Source: ZC4RG36 sp964652205 (GTDB lineage Bacteria; Chloroflexota; Anaerolineae; Aggregatilineales; Phototrophicaceae). Taken from it: a stretch of 64,000 nt of DNA. The number at the start of each line of letters is the position of its first letter. Within the stretch, counting starts at the first letter, position 1. Shown here piece after piece: positions 17,342-25,361 of the stretch. The translations under genes and the position numbers were made by a program. The stretch lies in contig CAZZAO010000002.1 of NCBI GenBank assembly GCA_964652205.1, positions 38,478-102,477 on the forward strand, given 5' to 3'. Below the pieces are notes generated by a model. That model saw only the letters and a list, made by a program, of their open reading frames with translations. It was not told where the DNA came from and made no database searches.

Positions 17342-18166
17342 CTAGTCGGTGCTGGCAGAAGGCGCGCCGGAGCGAGGAGCGCGCAGGCCCGCGCTCGACG
17401 TGCTGACGTAGTCGTTGAGCATGAAGGACTTTGGGGACATCACCGAGGTGTCGTCGCCGGACAGCTCAAATTTCTTCGCTTTGCCGCTGCCCTGATCGAA
17501 CAGGGCAACTGCCGGAACGAAGAACGCCAGCTCGCACAGATGGCCTTCGACCGTATAGAGCAGATCACAGTTATTCATGCGCAGAAAGTCGCGGGCGCGC
17601 TTCAGCTCGAAGACGCAGTTGCGGTTGCGCCAGGTTTCGGGCAGGCGTTCGAGCGAGGCGATCAGCGCATCGAGCGAAGGGGGCGGGAGCTTCATCGACT
17701 GATAGCGGACGCGAAACCACATGCCCCGGCCTTCGATCTGCGCCTGAAGGGTGACGCCGGGGCCAAACATGCTGGCGCACGAATGCAGCAGCAGCAGCGC
17801 TTCCTGCAACGATTCGCGGTTGCCAAACAGCAGAATGTCCGCTTCCAGCGGCTCGACGCTGGACAACTGGAGTTCCGCCGAGAGCCAGTCGAGCATTTCG
17901 CTGGCCGTGAACTGCATCAGATTCTGGGCCTGAAACTGTTCGCCGAGGCGGAAACGCACCAGGCTCGCCCAGGCGTTGTGCAGGCCGAGCGAGTTCATGA
18001 CTTCGCTCAGGGCGCGTTCGCGCCAGAACTCCGGGTTTTCCGGCGCTTCCGGCGCGCCGAGCAGTGAAATCGCCGCGAGCGCGGCGTTTAGATGCTCGGA
18101 CATCCGCCGGTAAAGAATGAAATTGATCTCGCTCAGACTTTCCCAGTCAGGTTCGATATACGGCAC
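17342..18166 (-). CDS. Unknown soluble protein, faintly kinase-like fold
   Basis: 274 residues, no signal peptide or membrane helix. The N-terminal third is helical (ALSEVMNSLGLHNAWASLVRF), and DILLFGNRESLQEALLLLHSC followed by GPGVTLQAQIEGRGMWFRVRY has the layout of a histidine-kinase N box and beta sheet, but the ATP-binding Asn and Gly motifs are missing. It may be a degenerate, non-catalytic ATPase-like domain; this is a weak guess. The last 25 residues are Ser/Ala-rich. It is followed by no partner on its strand before infC. Confidence 0.5.
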   Translation of the reverse strand: MPYIEPDWESLSEINFILYRRMSEHLNAALAAISLLGAPEAPENPEFWRERALSEVMNSLGLHNAWASLVRFRLGEQFQAQNLMQFTASEMLDWLSAELQLSSVEPLEADILLFGNRESLQEALLLLHSCASMFGPGVTLQAQIEGRGMWFRVRYQSMKLPPPSLDALIASLERLPETWRNRNCVFELKRARDFLRMNNCDLLYTVEGHLCELAFFVPAVALFDQGSGKAKKFELSGDDTSVMSPKSFMLNDYVSTSSAGLRAPRSGAPSASTD

Positions 18167-18181
18167 GGAACACCCTCTAAT

Positions 18182-18294
18182 AAGGACTGAGGGCCGGGGA
18201 CTGAGGGCTGAGCAAAAAGACCGAGAGCGCGTGCGTGATGGTCGCGGACGCGCCTGTTGTTTTACTCAGTCCTCAAGACTCAGCCTCAGTCCTT
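18182..18294. repeat. Inverted repeat between two unknown genes
   Basis: AAGGACTGAGG at 18182-18192 is the exact reverse complement of 18284-18294. Further GGACTGAG and CTCAGTCC copies lie between (18198-18205, 18265-18272). It could fold into one long hairpin in the 165-base space between the minus-strand genes at 18166 and 18332. Confidence 0.6.
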
Positions 18295-18331
18295 CTCTCG
18301 CACTGCCGACGTTCGACCGTCGCTCCGCCCG

Positions 18332-18703
18332 TCAGGCCGGGGGACGCATCGTATAGTTGATACTACCATCGGTGATGCCGCAGGAAGGGTTAAGATTGGC
18401 GAACTGGCGTACATCAATCAGCGCCTGATCGAACAGCATCGCCAGATCGGCATCGCTGCCTTTGTAGCGGCGCAGTGTTTGCAGCGCGCACGCCGCGCAG
18501 CCGCGCATGGCGCGATAGCTATCCGTTTCGCAGGCGACACAGCCATTGAGGCGGATCATCATCATCATCAGCGCGAGCGTTTCTTCGTGGGTTTCCGGCA
18601 GGCCCATGACTCGTTCGACCAGCGCCTGCCATTGAGGCCCGCGTAACAGTCGCAGCGATGGAATGGCCTGATAGGGGAACATCAACTCGTTCTGAGCATA
18701 CAT
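18332..18703 (-). CDS. Small helical protein with two CxxC motifs
   Basis: 123 residues from the ATG at 18703. An upstream in-frame ATG at 18757 would add a hydrophobic leader and cannot be excluded, but the region before it is AT-rich like a promoter. The centre reads NGCVACETDSYRAMRGCAAC, two CxxC pairs 10 residues apart, which could bind one zinc. No family is recognised. A long inverted repeat separates it from the gene downstream. Confidence 0.55.
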   Translation of the reverse strand: MYAQNELMFPYQAIPSLRLLRGPQWQALVERVMGLPETHEETLALMMMMIRLNGCVACETDSYRAMRGCAACALQTLRRYKGSDADLAMLFDQALIDVRQFANLNPSCGITDGSINYTMRPPA

Positions 18704-18828
18704 GAGGATGAGCTTTCTAATAAAGGTTAAAAAGACATTTGTGACAAGTTGAGTCACTGAGAACTATAGGAGTGTTTTGACTCAGCGTCAAATAGGACTA
18801 AAGTACCATTTATGTTAAAAAGGGGTTG

Positions 18829-18888
18829 GTTTGATTCAAGTCGATGCTGTTTGAATCACGATAGGTCTGTTTCAATCGGGGACGGCGA
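18829..18888. promoter_or_regulatory. Three motif copies at exact 20-base spacing
   Basis: GTTTGATTCAAG (18829), GTTTGAATCACG (18849) and GTTTCAATCGGG (18869) begin exactly 20 bases apart, two helical turns, immediately before the lipoprotein gene at 18907. The shared core is GTTT-A-TC. This suggests cooperative binding of a regulator along one face of the DNA. The binding protein is unknown. Confidence 0.4.
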
Positions 18889-18906
18889 CAGTCATAATGG
18901 AGTCCT

Positions 18907-20085
18907 ATGAAGACCTTGAGCAGGCTTTCCCGGCTGACATTCTCGCTGCTGATTCTGGCGCTGACCGCGTGCAGCGGCGGCGCGGTAGTCTTCGCGCCGA
19001 CGGCTCCCCCGCCCGACCTGTCGCCGATCCGCTACGAGCATCCGAGCGGCGCGTTCTCGGTCGCTGTGCCGCCAAACTGGCCGGTCTACGTCCGTAACAC
19101 AACCACGCTGGCGACTGCCGGTTTTTCAGCGCCCGGTGACGATCAGCCGTCGCTGGTCATTTCAGTCGTCAACCTCGGCGCAGACCTCGACGCCAGCAGC
19201 TTCAGCGACGTGCTTAACCGCTATCAGACGCAGGTGCGCCCCGACCTCGACCGCTACGTGGAGCAGTCGCGTCAGGCGATGGGCGACGGAAGCTGGCGCA
19301 TCACCGGCGTCCGCAGTGAAGGGCTGCCGCTGGCGCTCAACACCTTCATTCAACGGAGCGGATCGCTGCTCGGCATCGTCGATGTAGTCGTGCCGGACGA
19401 CGCGGCGCAAATGATGCTGTTGCAGTCCATCGTCAACAGCTTCGCCATCCTCCCGGATGCCACGCTCGACCAGGCCCCACTGAGTATGCTGGCCTACGCC
19501 AGCGGCAGCGACTTCGGCCTGCTGCACGTCAACACCTGGACAACCGCCGACGGCGTCTTCTACATCACCGGCGAAGTCGCCAACTACGGCAGCACGCTGG
19601 CGACCGATCTGCCGGTACAGGCGCAGTTGCTGACCGCCGATGGCCTGAACGTCTCCGGCGCGCAGGACGTCGTCATGGGCTACGGCATCCCGCCCGGCGG
19701 CTTCGCGCCCTTCAGCCTGCGCTTCAGCCAGCAGCCCGCGCTCTCGACCGGCTACGCGCTCTCAGTCGGCAGCACCGACTGGCGCAGCGATCCCGCCCGC
19801 CACATCTACGGCGACGAGGCGCTCGAATGGACGGACGATTCATCCCTGAGCGCCGGTCAATTGACCGTCACCGGAACCGTCAGGAACAAGGGGGCAGAGA
19901 CGATCCGTAAGCTGCGCGCTGTCGTCACGGTCTTCGACAGGCAGCAGCGCGTTGTCGCGGCGCGCTTCACCGACCTCAATCCCGGCATCCTCGAACCGGG
20001 ACAATCGGCCCCGTTCGGCATCCTGATCCCGGAGCTGGCCGGTCAGCCCGCCAACTTCATCGTGACCCTTCAGGGCTTGCCGTAG
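18907..20085 (+). CDS. Lipoprotein with FxLYD-like C-terminal domain
   Basis: 392 residues. A signal sequence ends in the lipobox LTAC, with Cys22 as the lipidated residue, followed by a Pro-rich linker. Residues 40-180 form an alpha/beta domain (HPSGAFSVAVPPNWPVY) like those that follow lipoboxes in Chloroflexota proteins. Two beta-sandwich segments follow: VNTWTTADGVFYITGEVANYG and LSAGQLTVTGTVRNKGAETI, the second ending in FGILIPE; both resemble FxLYD modules for extracellular binding. GGAG lies at 18899-18902. Function unknown; anchored outside the membrane. Confidence 0.75.
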   Translation: MKTLSRLSRLTFSLLILALTACSGGAVVFAPTAPPPDLSPIRYEHPSGAFSVAVPPNWPVYVRNTTTLATAGFSAPGDDQPSLVISVVNLGADLDASSFSDVLNRYQTQVRPDLDRYVEQSRQAMGDGSWRITGVRSEGLPLALNTFIQRSGSLLGIVDVVVPDDAAQMMLLQSIVNSFAILPDATLDQAPLSMLAYASGSDFGLLHVNTWTTADGVFYITGEVANYGSTLATDLPVQAQLLTADGLNVSGAQDVVMGYGIPPGGFAPFSLRFSQQPALSTGYALSVGSTDWRSDPARHIYGDEALEWTDDSSLSAGQLTVTGTVRNKGAETIRKLRAVVTVFDRQQRVVAARFTDLNPGILEPGQSAPFGILIPELAGQPANFIVTLQGLP

Positions 20086-20241
20086 CCCCTAAGCTACCCG
20101 CCCTTTTCTACGCGCCTGCTCAGACTCTTTCGCCAGCCATGCGCTAGAGTCGGCGGCAGCATTGACTTCACGGCGTAATCATCGGAGCGCAGGCGGCGTC
20201 TATCACGCTAGCGGATAGGCTACAACAACGGGAGAAAGACG

Positions 20242-21174
20242 GTGGAGACACGCGCACTCGGTTCGCTTCAGGTGTCGGTGGTCGGCCTCGGCTGCAACAA
20301 CTTCGGCGGGCGACTGGACGAAACTGGCTCGAAGGCCGTCATCGACGCCGCCATCGACGCAGGGATTAATCTGTTCGACACCGCTGACGTCTACGGCGGC
20401 GGCAAGAGCGAAGAGATTATCGGGCGGGCGATTGCGGGACGGCGCGATAAAGTGCTGATCGCCACCAAGTTCGGCAACCCGATGGAGCATCAGGGCAAGG
20501 GAGCCAGCGCCCATTACGTCCGTACCGCCGTCGAGGCCAGCCTCAAGCGCCTCAATATCGACGTCATCGACCTGTACCAGCTTCATACGCCCGACCCGCA
20601 CACGCCGATTGCCGAGACGCTCGGCGCGCTCGATGAGCTGGTCAAAGCCGGGAAAGTGCGCGAAATCGGCGCGTCGAACTTCTCCGCCGAGCAGCTTCGC
20701 GCGGCTGAAGCGGCAGTCCAACCGGGCGCGGCGCGCTTCGTCAGTCTGCAGAACGAGTTCAGCATGATCCGGCGCGGCAGCGAAGAAGCCGAAGTCCTGC
20801 CGCTGTGCGAACAACTGAAGATCGGCTATCTGCCCTATTTCCCGCTGGCGAGCGGCCTGCTGACCGGCAAGTATCGCCGAGATCAGGCGCTGCCCGAAGG
20901 GACGCGCATCACATCCGGTGTGGGCCAGCATGGCCGCTGGCTTAACGACCACAATATGAAGCGAGTCGAAGACCTGGCCGAGTTCGCCGAGTCCCATGAA
21001 CACACGCTGCTGGAGCTGGCCTTCGTCTGGCTGCTGGCGCATCAGGCCGTCGCATCAGTCATCGCTGGCGCAATGAAACCGGAGCAGGTTCAGGCCAACT
21101 CGAAAGCGACTGACTGGCATCTGAGCGAAGCTGACCTGTTAGCGGTCGATAAAATTCTCGCTCAACCGGCATAA
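20242..21174 (+). CDS. Aldo/keto reductase
   Basis: 310 residues with GTG start at 20242, preceded by GGAGAAAG. The catalytic tetrad is visible: Asp46 and Tyr51 (NLFDTADVYGGG), Lys76 (IATKFG) and His115 (YQLHTPDP). NADPH-dependent reduction of a sugar-like or carbonyl substrate is expected from the family; the substrate is not apparent. The C-terminal IAGAMKPEQVQANSKA binds the cofactor phosphate. A flavin-dependent oxidoreductase follows on the same strand, 115 bases away, with a dispersed repeat between. Confidence 0.92.
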   Translation: METRALGSLQVSVVGLGCNNFGGRLDETGSKAVIDAAIDAGINLFDTADVYGGGKSEEIIGRAIAGRRDKVLIATKFGNPMEHQGKGASAHYVRTAVEASLKRLNIDVIDLYQLHTPDPHTPIAETLGALDELVKAGKVREIGASNFSAEQLRAAEAAVQPGAARFVSLQNEFSMIRRGSEEAEVLPLCEQLKIGYLPYFPLASGLLTGKYRRDQALPEGTRITSGVGQHGRWLNDHNMKRVEDLAEFAESHEHTLLELAFVWLLAHQAVASVIAGAMKPEQVQANSKATDWHLSEADLLAVDKILAQPA

Positions 21175-21238
21175 CTACGTCTGCTGCTCGAACCGCTCCC
21201 CCTCTTTCACCCGACTATTCCCCCGGCCTATCCTTCGC

Positions 21239-21280
21239 CTCTCTCTCCCTCCTGGAGCGGGGCCGGGGCCGGGAGTGAGG
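21239..21280. repeat. Dispersed GC-rich palindromic repeat
   Basis: A diverged member of the family at 7057-7294: a CCTCTCTCTCCCTCCTGG arm, then GGGGCCGGGGCCGGGAGTGAGG. It lies just before the start of the gene at 21289. Confidence 0.6.
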
Positions 21281-21288
21281 ATATTTCC

Positions 21289-22296
21289 ATGCGTCTTTCC
21301 ATCCTCGATCAATCGCCGATCCCCGACGGCTTCACGGCGGCGGATGCGCTCAACAACACCATCGACCTGGCGAAGCTGGCCGACCGGCTCGGCTATCATC
21401 GTTACTGGATCGCCGAGCATCATGCCATCGACTCGCTGGCGAGTCCCGCGCCAGAGATTTTGCTGGCGCGAATCGGCGCAGAGACATCGACCATTCGCAT
21501 CGGCTCCGGCGGCGTGATGCTGCCGCACTACAGCCCGCTCAAGGTGGCCGAAGTCTTTCGGATGCTCTACGCCCTCTATCCCGACCGCGTCGATCTCGGC
21601 ATCGGGCGCGCGCCGGGTGGCACGCCGCTGGAAACCTACGCCCTGCGCCGCGACCGACCGACCGACGCGGTTCCCGACGACTTTCCCGAACAACTGGTCG
21701 AGCTGATGGCCTTCCTTGACCATGACTTTCCTGAAGGCCACCCATTCGCCCGCATCCACGTCTCGCCGGATATGCCCGGCAAGCCGGATGTCTGGCTGCT
21801 CGGCTCCAGCCCGTGGAGCGCCAGCGCGTCGGCGCAGTTGGGGCTGCCCTACGCTTTTGCCCACTTTATCGGGCCGCAGAACACGGCGACCGCCATCGAC
21901 TACTACCGCGCGCACTTCACGCCCGCCCGCGATCTGGACGAGCCTGACGTGATTCTGGCGCTCGGCGTGATCTGCGCCGACAGCGACGAGGAAGCCAGCC
22001 GAATCGCCTCGTCGTCGCGGCTGATGTATCGCTGGATGCGGCAGGGCATCACCCGCAAAGTGCCGACCGTCGAAGACGCGCTGGCGGCGCTCGGCCCGGA
22101 CGGCAGCGAGAACCGTCCCGGCCAGATCGTCGGCTCACCGGCGACTGTCGTGACTGAGATTCAGAAGCTGGCCGATTCGCTCCGTGCCGACGAAGTGATG
22201 GCCGTCACCATCGTCCACGACCATCAGGCGCGCCGCCGCTCGTATGAGCTGCTGGCCGACGCCTTCGGGCTTCAGCCGCAGGTCGCTCACGGCTGA
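21289..22296 (+). CDS. LLM-class flavin-dependent oxidoreductase
   Basis: 335 residues. The family start MRLSILDQSPIPDGFTAADAL, the barrel segment DRLGYHRYWIAEHHAIDSLASPAP and the glycine-rich GIGRAPGGTPLE match bacterial luciferase-like monooxygenases. These use reduced FMN and oxygen, supplied by a separate reductase. No reductase gene is adjacent. GTGAGGATATTTCC before the ATG comes in part from the repeat at 21239-21280, so that element may provide the ribosome binding site. Confidence 0.9.
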   Translation: MRLSILDQSPIPDGFTAADALNNTIDLAKLADRLGYHRYWIAEHHAIDSLASPAPEILLARIGAETSTIRIGSGGVMLPHYSPLKVAEVFRMLYALYPDRVDLGIGRAPGGTPLETYALRRDRPTDAVPDDFPEQLVELMAFLDHDFPEGHPFARIHVSPDMPGKPDVWLLGSSPWSASASAQLGLPYAFAHFIGPQNTATAIDYYRAHFTPARDLDEPDVILALGVICADSDEEASRIASSSRLMYRWMRQGITRKVPTVEDALAALGPDGSENRPGQIVGSPATVVTEIQKLADSLRADEVMAVTIVHDHQARRRSYELLADAFGLQPQVAHG

Positions 22297-22386
22297 CCGC
22301 ATCCCCGGCCTACTGCGGGTCGAGGATGCGGTCGAACTCCCCACACTGCGCCGCGTGTCGATAGCAAAGCAGCCTGATGAAGCCGC

Positions 22387-23838
22387 CTAATCGGTCAGGT
22401 GGCCGGTCAGGGTCGTGACGGTCGGGTTAGCCCAGGCGACATTCGGCTCGATCTGCATCTGAAGCTGGTCGCCTGTGTAGTGAAAGCGCATGGTCGGACA
22501 GAATTCGCCCTCGTAGAAACAGAGCCGCACCTCGTAGCTATCCGGCGCTGTCCAGGCCCCCGACGCCGCGACCGGCTCATCGCCCCGTCCATGCATGTCG
22601 GTCATTCCTCTTTGCCATCTACCGCCGCCCACCTGAATCAGATGCGCGCCGCGTCCGTCGCGCAGCACGAGCGTGCTGCCCGTATCACTCGATTGGAGAG
22701 TGACACTCTCAAGCTCCAGATCATTCGGATCGAGCAGGTAAGGCTTCCCCCACCAGCGCTCCATGCCCGGCGACGAGGGCTGCCCGTGGGGCAGCGGCAG
22801 CGAGAGCGTCGCCAGTGTGTCGCGCAGTTCGCCGTGAGCCTGTGGATTGGCAGCCAATGCCTGTGGCTGCATGGCGGGCAGAAGATGCGTCCAAACTTTG
22901 TCCAGCACCGCCTGCAAGTCGCGGACGCCGCTGAAGATCGCCAGCACGGCATCCTGTTCGGGCATCACGACGCAGTATTGACCAAAAGCGCCGTCGCCGC
23001 GATAGCAGTCATGGCGGCAGCGCCAGAACTGGTAGCCGTAGCCAACTATCCAGTCAGGGTTGGTCTGGGTATTGCTGTTATCAGAGTGGGCGCGTGTGGC
23101 CTCGGCGATCCAGGCCTCTGACAGGATACGCTGGCCGTTCCACATCCCCTGCTGAAGGTACATCTGGCCGAAATGGGCAATGTCTTCGAGACGGACGTGC
23201 AGGCCAGTCCCGCCGAGGCTGATGCCCTGCGGATCAATCTCCCACGAGGGATTCTCGATTCGCAGCGGATCAAACAGGCGTGGGCGCAGGTAATCCAGCA
23301 GCGGCTGGCCCGTCAGCTTCGTGATGATGGCCGAAAGCATATAGGTCGCCCCGGTGTTGTAGCGAAACCATGTTCCCGGCGCGTATTCAACCGGCAGCGA
23401 CAAAAAGGCGCGAGGCCAGTTCTGATCGTATCCGCCTCGGACGCGCTCATAGGTGTCGTCCATGTGGCCGGTGTTCATCGTCAGCAGGTGGCGCACGCGC
23501 ATGGCTTTGAGGTTCTCATCAGGATCGGCGGGCGCGTCGTCGGGAAAGAACTTCAGCACCGGATCGTCCACCGAAAGCAGCCCCTCAGCCACCGCCAGCC
23601 CGATGCCACTGGACGTGAAGCTCTTGCTCAGTGAGAACAGCGAGTGCGGGAACTGTGGCCCATAGGGCGTCCACCACCCTTCGGCAGCGACCTGCCCGTG
23701 ACGCAGCAGCATGAAGCTCTGCACCGCGTCCAGCGGGTGGCTGTGCTGCTCGACTGCGCGAACGAAATCCAGAACCGCTGAGGAAGGGATGCCCTCGGCT
23801 TCCGGGGTACTCCGCTTCAATAAGGCCGTGTTGGTCAT
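22387..23838 (-). CDS. Serine beta-lactamase-like hydrolase
   Basis: 483 residues, no clear signal peptide. SLFSLSKSFTSSGIGLAV gives the SxxK motif with Ser69 as nucleophile and Lys72, followed by RYNTGATYML (Tyr160-Asn161), the second class C motif. Residues 1-375 match the beta-lactamase/PBP4* transpeptidase-like fold, which includes esterases and peptidases; a separate C-terminal beta domain (about 385-483) carries ELESVTLQSSDTGSTLVLRDG. True beta-lactam hydrolysis is not implied. The upstream intergenic region holds the sugar operon control sites. Confidence 0.88.
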   Translation of the reverse strand: MTNTALLKRSTPEAEGIPSSAVLDFVRAVEQHSHPLDAVQSFMLLRHGQVAAEGWWTPYGPQFPHSLFSLSKSFTSSGIGLAVAEGLLSVDDPVLKFFPDDAPADPDENLKAMRVRHLLTMNTGHMDDTYERVRGGYDQNWPRAFLSLPVEYAPGTWFRYNTGATYMLSAIITKLTGQPLLDYLRPRLFDPLRIENPSWEIDPQGISLGGTGLHVRLEDIAHFGQMYLQQGMWNGQRILSEAWIAEATRAHSDNSNTQTNPDWIVGYGYQFWRCRHDCYRGDGAFGQYCVVMPEQDAVLAIFSGVRDLQAVLDKVWTHLLPAMQPQALAANPQAHGELRDTLATLSLPLPHGQPSSPGMERWWGKPYLLDPNDLELESVTLQSSDTGSTLVLRDGRGAHLIQVGGGRWQRGMTDMHGRGDEPVAASGAWTAPDSYEVRLCFYEGEFCPTMRFHYTGDQLQMQIEPNVAWANPTVTTLTGHLTD

Positions 23839-24007
23839 CGTGTCACTCTACCCTTCTCCATCGTCTCGGCTCCGGTCACGTCCTTCTATTGTTCACGTCT
23901 GCCCCGTTCCAGCCAGTCGGCAGCCTGACTTTCCCGACCTGTCAACAACTCTGGCGGTCGCGCGCCGGACAGGGTGATAAGCGCAGCGGCGAGATCAATC
24001 GAATAAA

Positions 24008-24077
24008 GCCAGAGGCCGGAAGGCGGATAGAACAGGTTGATACAGGAACAACGCTAAACAACCTCGTGGCCTCTGGC
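24008..24077. repeat. Inverted repeat in divergent intergenic region
   Basis: GCCAGAGGCC at 24008-24017 is the exact reverse complement of GGCCTCTGGC at 24068-24077, 50 bases apart. It lies in the 367 gene-free bases between the divergent hydrolase and sugar-binding protein genes. No reading frame of interest is seen in the rest of that region. Confidence 0.5.
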
Positions 24078-24091
24078 ATAAAGTGGGGTGA

Positions 24092-24140
24092 TTGTATACA
24101 AGCGGCAGGCATTGTATATAACCTTGACAGATTATATAAA
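24092..24140 (+). promoter_or_regulatory. Operator and promoter region of the sugar ABC operon
   Basis: TTGTATACAA at 24092-24101 is a perfect palindrome of the type bound by GntR-family regulators. A related ATTGTATATAA starts at 24111. TTGTAT (24112-24117), 17 bases, TATAAA (24135-24140) forms a good promoter; TTGACA at 24124-24129 with TACTCT at 24148 is an alternative. No regulator gene lies beside it. Confidence 0.5.
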
Positions 24141-24205
24141 TGCCAGCTACTCTATGATTGTTACAAAGCGTCCCTTTTGATAATTTTTGATAACTGGAGA
24201 AGAAA

Positions 24206-25291
24206 ATGTCGGCTTTCAAGCACTCCCGTTTTGTCGTCATGATGCTGGTTGTCGCGCTGGCTCTCGGCGTGCTGGCCCCTGCCGCGCTGGCGCAGGATGA
24301 CCAGATCACCATCGGCTTTGCCGTCCACGTCAAAGGCAACCCGTTCGTCCAGCAAATTATCGACGGCGCGCAGGCGGCAGCCAAAGACCTGGGCGTGACG
24401 CTCAATGTCGGCGGGCCGGAAGACGGCAACGCGGACGCTGAACTCCAGATCGCCCAGAACTTCGTCGCGGCGGGCGCTCAGGGGATCGCCATTTCCGTCC
24501 AGGGCGAGTCGATGGCGAACGGCCTGAACGACATGGTCGATCAGGGCATCCCGGTCGTCCAGTTCAACCTGTTGAGCAAGAACGTCAAAGGCCCCTACGT
24601 CGGCGAAAAGTCGGTGCAGAGCGGTCGCATCCTCGGCCAGATGATCGTCGATAAGCTCGGCGGCACGTCGGCTACCGGCGATGTCATCATCGGCAACTGC
24701 TTCCCCGGCGTCCCCGTGCTGGAGAACCGCGCCAGCGGCGTCATCGAGTCGCTCAAGAAGGCTCCCGGCCTGAACATCCTCGGCCCGTTTGATGTCAAGG
24801 TCAGCGCCGTCGATAACTACAACAACTGGCAGCAGCAGTACGCCGCGCACCCTGACGCCGTCGCCCTGATCGGCCTGTGCGCGCCCGACGTCGAGAGTCT
24901 GGGCAAGCTGAACAGCGAGAACGGCGACAAGTTCGTCGCTGGCGGCTATGACCTGACCGAAGGCAACCTCAAGGCGATCAAGGAAGGCCATGCTTACGTC
25001 ACGCTCGGCCAGAGCGCCTTCGTTCAGGGCTACCTGCCGGTCGTCATGCTCGTCAGCGCCATCCGCAACAAGGAAACCCTGCCGCTGGAGTTCGCCAACG
25101 CCGGTACGCAGGTCGTGACTGCCACCAGCGTCGATATGGGCAACGGCCTGCCCGCCCTGACCTTCGACGAACTGCTCAAGCTCTCGGCTGACCCGGCGGC
25201 GACGGCGGAATACTACAAGCCGTGGTCAAGCTGCGTCACCGGCCCCGGCTGGATGTGCGGCCTGCAACCCATCGAAGCTGAGTCGCAGTAA
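24206..25291 (+). CDS. Sugar ABC transporter binding protein (RbsB type)
   Basis: 361 residues. A signal peptide ends at AALAQDD; the mature part is a type I periplasmic binding protein: QITIGFAVHVKGNPFVQQIIDGAQAAAKDLG, then AGAQGIAISVQGESMANGLNDMVDQGIPVVQFN, two Rossmann-like lobes closing on a monosaccharide. TGGAGAAG precedes the ATG. First gene of an operon with a double ATPase, L-rhamnose mutarotase, SDR and permease, so L-rhamnose or a similar deoxysugar is the likely ligand. A strong hairpin follows the stop. Confidence 0.9.
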   Translation: MSAFKHSRFVVMMLVVALALGVLAPAALAQDDQITIGFAVHVKGNPFVQQIIDGAQAAAKDLGVTLNVGGPEDGNADAELQIAQNFVAAGAQGIAISVQGESMANGLNDMVDQGIPVVQFNLLSKNVKGPYVGEKSVQSGRILGQMIVDKLGGTSATGDVIIGNCFPGVPVLENRASGVIESLKKAPGLNILGPFDVKVSAVDNYNNWQQQYAAHPDAVALIGLCAPDVESLGKLNSENGDKFVAGGYDLTEGNLKAIKEGHAYVTLGQSAFVQGYLPVVMLVSAIRNKETLPLEFANAGTQVVTATSVDMGNGLPALTFDELLKLSADPAATAEYYKPWSSCVTGPGWMCGLQPIEAESQ

Positions 25292-25314
25292 CCCTTCGCA
25301 TCTGCACGTCTTAA

Positions 25315-25347
25315 GGCAGCGGGCGACTTACCCGGTCGTCCGCTGCC
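25315..25347 (+). other. Hairpin after the sugar-binding protein gene
   Basis: GGCAGCGG-GCGAC pairs with GTCGT-CCGCTGCC over 13 base pairs (one G-U), loop of seven. There is no T run, so it probably stabilises the upstream messenger or lowers read-through into the ATPase gene. Confidence 0.6.
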
Positions 25348-25361
25348 TGTCGATCTGAGTC

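Noticed and set aside
17342..18166. Functional histidine kinase
   Set aside because: Conserved ATP-binding Asn and Gly motifs and the phosphorylated His box are missing.
18829..18888. CRISPR remnant, since GTTTCAATC resembles repeat starts
   Set aside because: Period is only 20 bases and the similarity is limited to about 10 bases per unit.
22387..23838. True class C beta-lactamase for drug resistance
   Set aside because: The SxxK and Tyr motifs are shared with many esterases and peptidases, and no signal peptide is seen.
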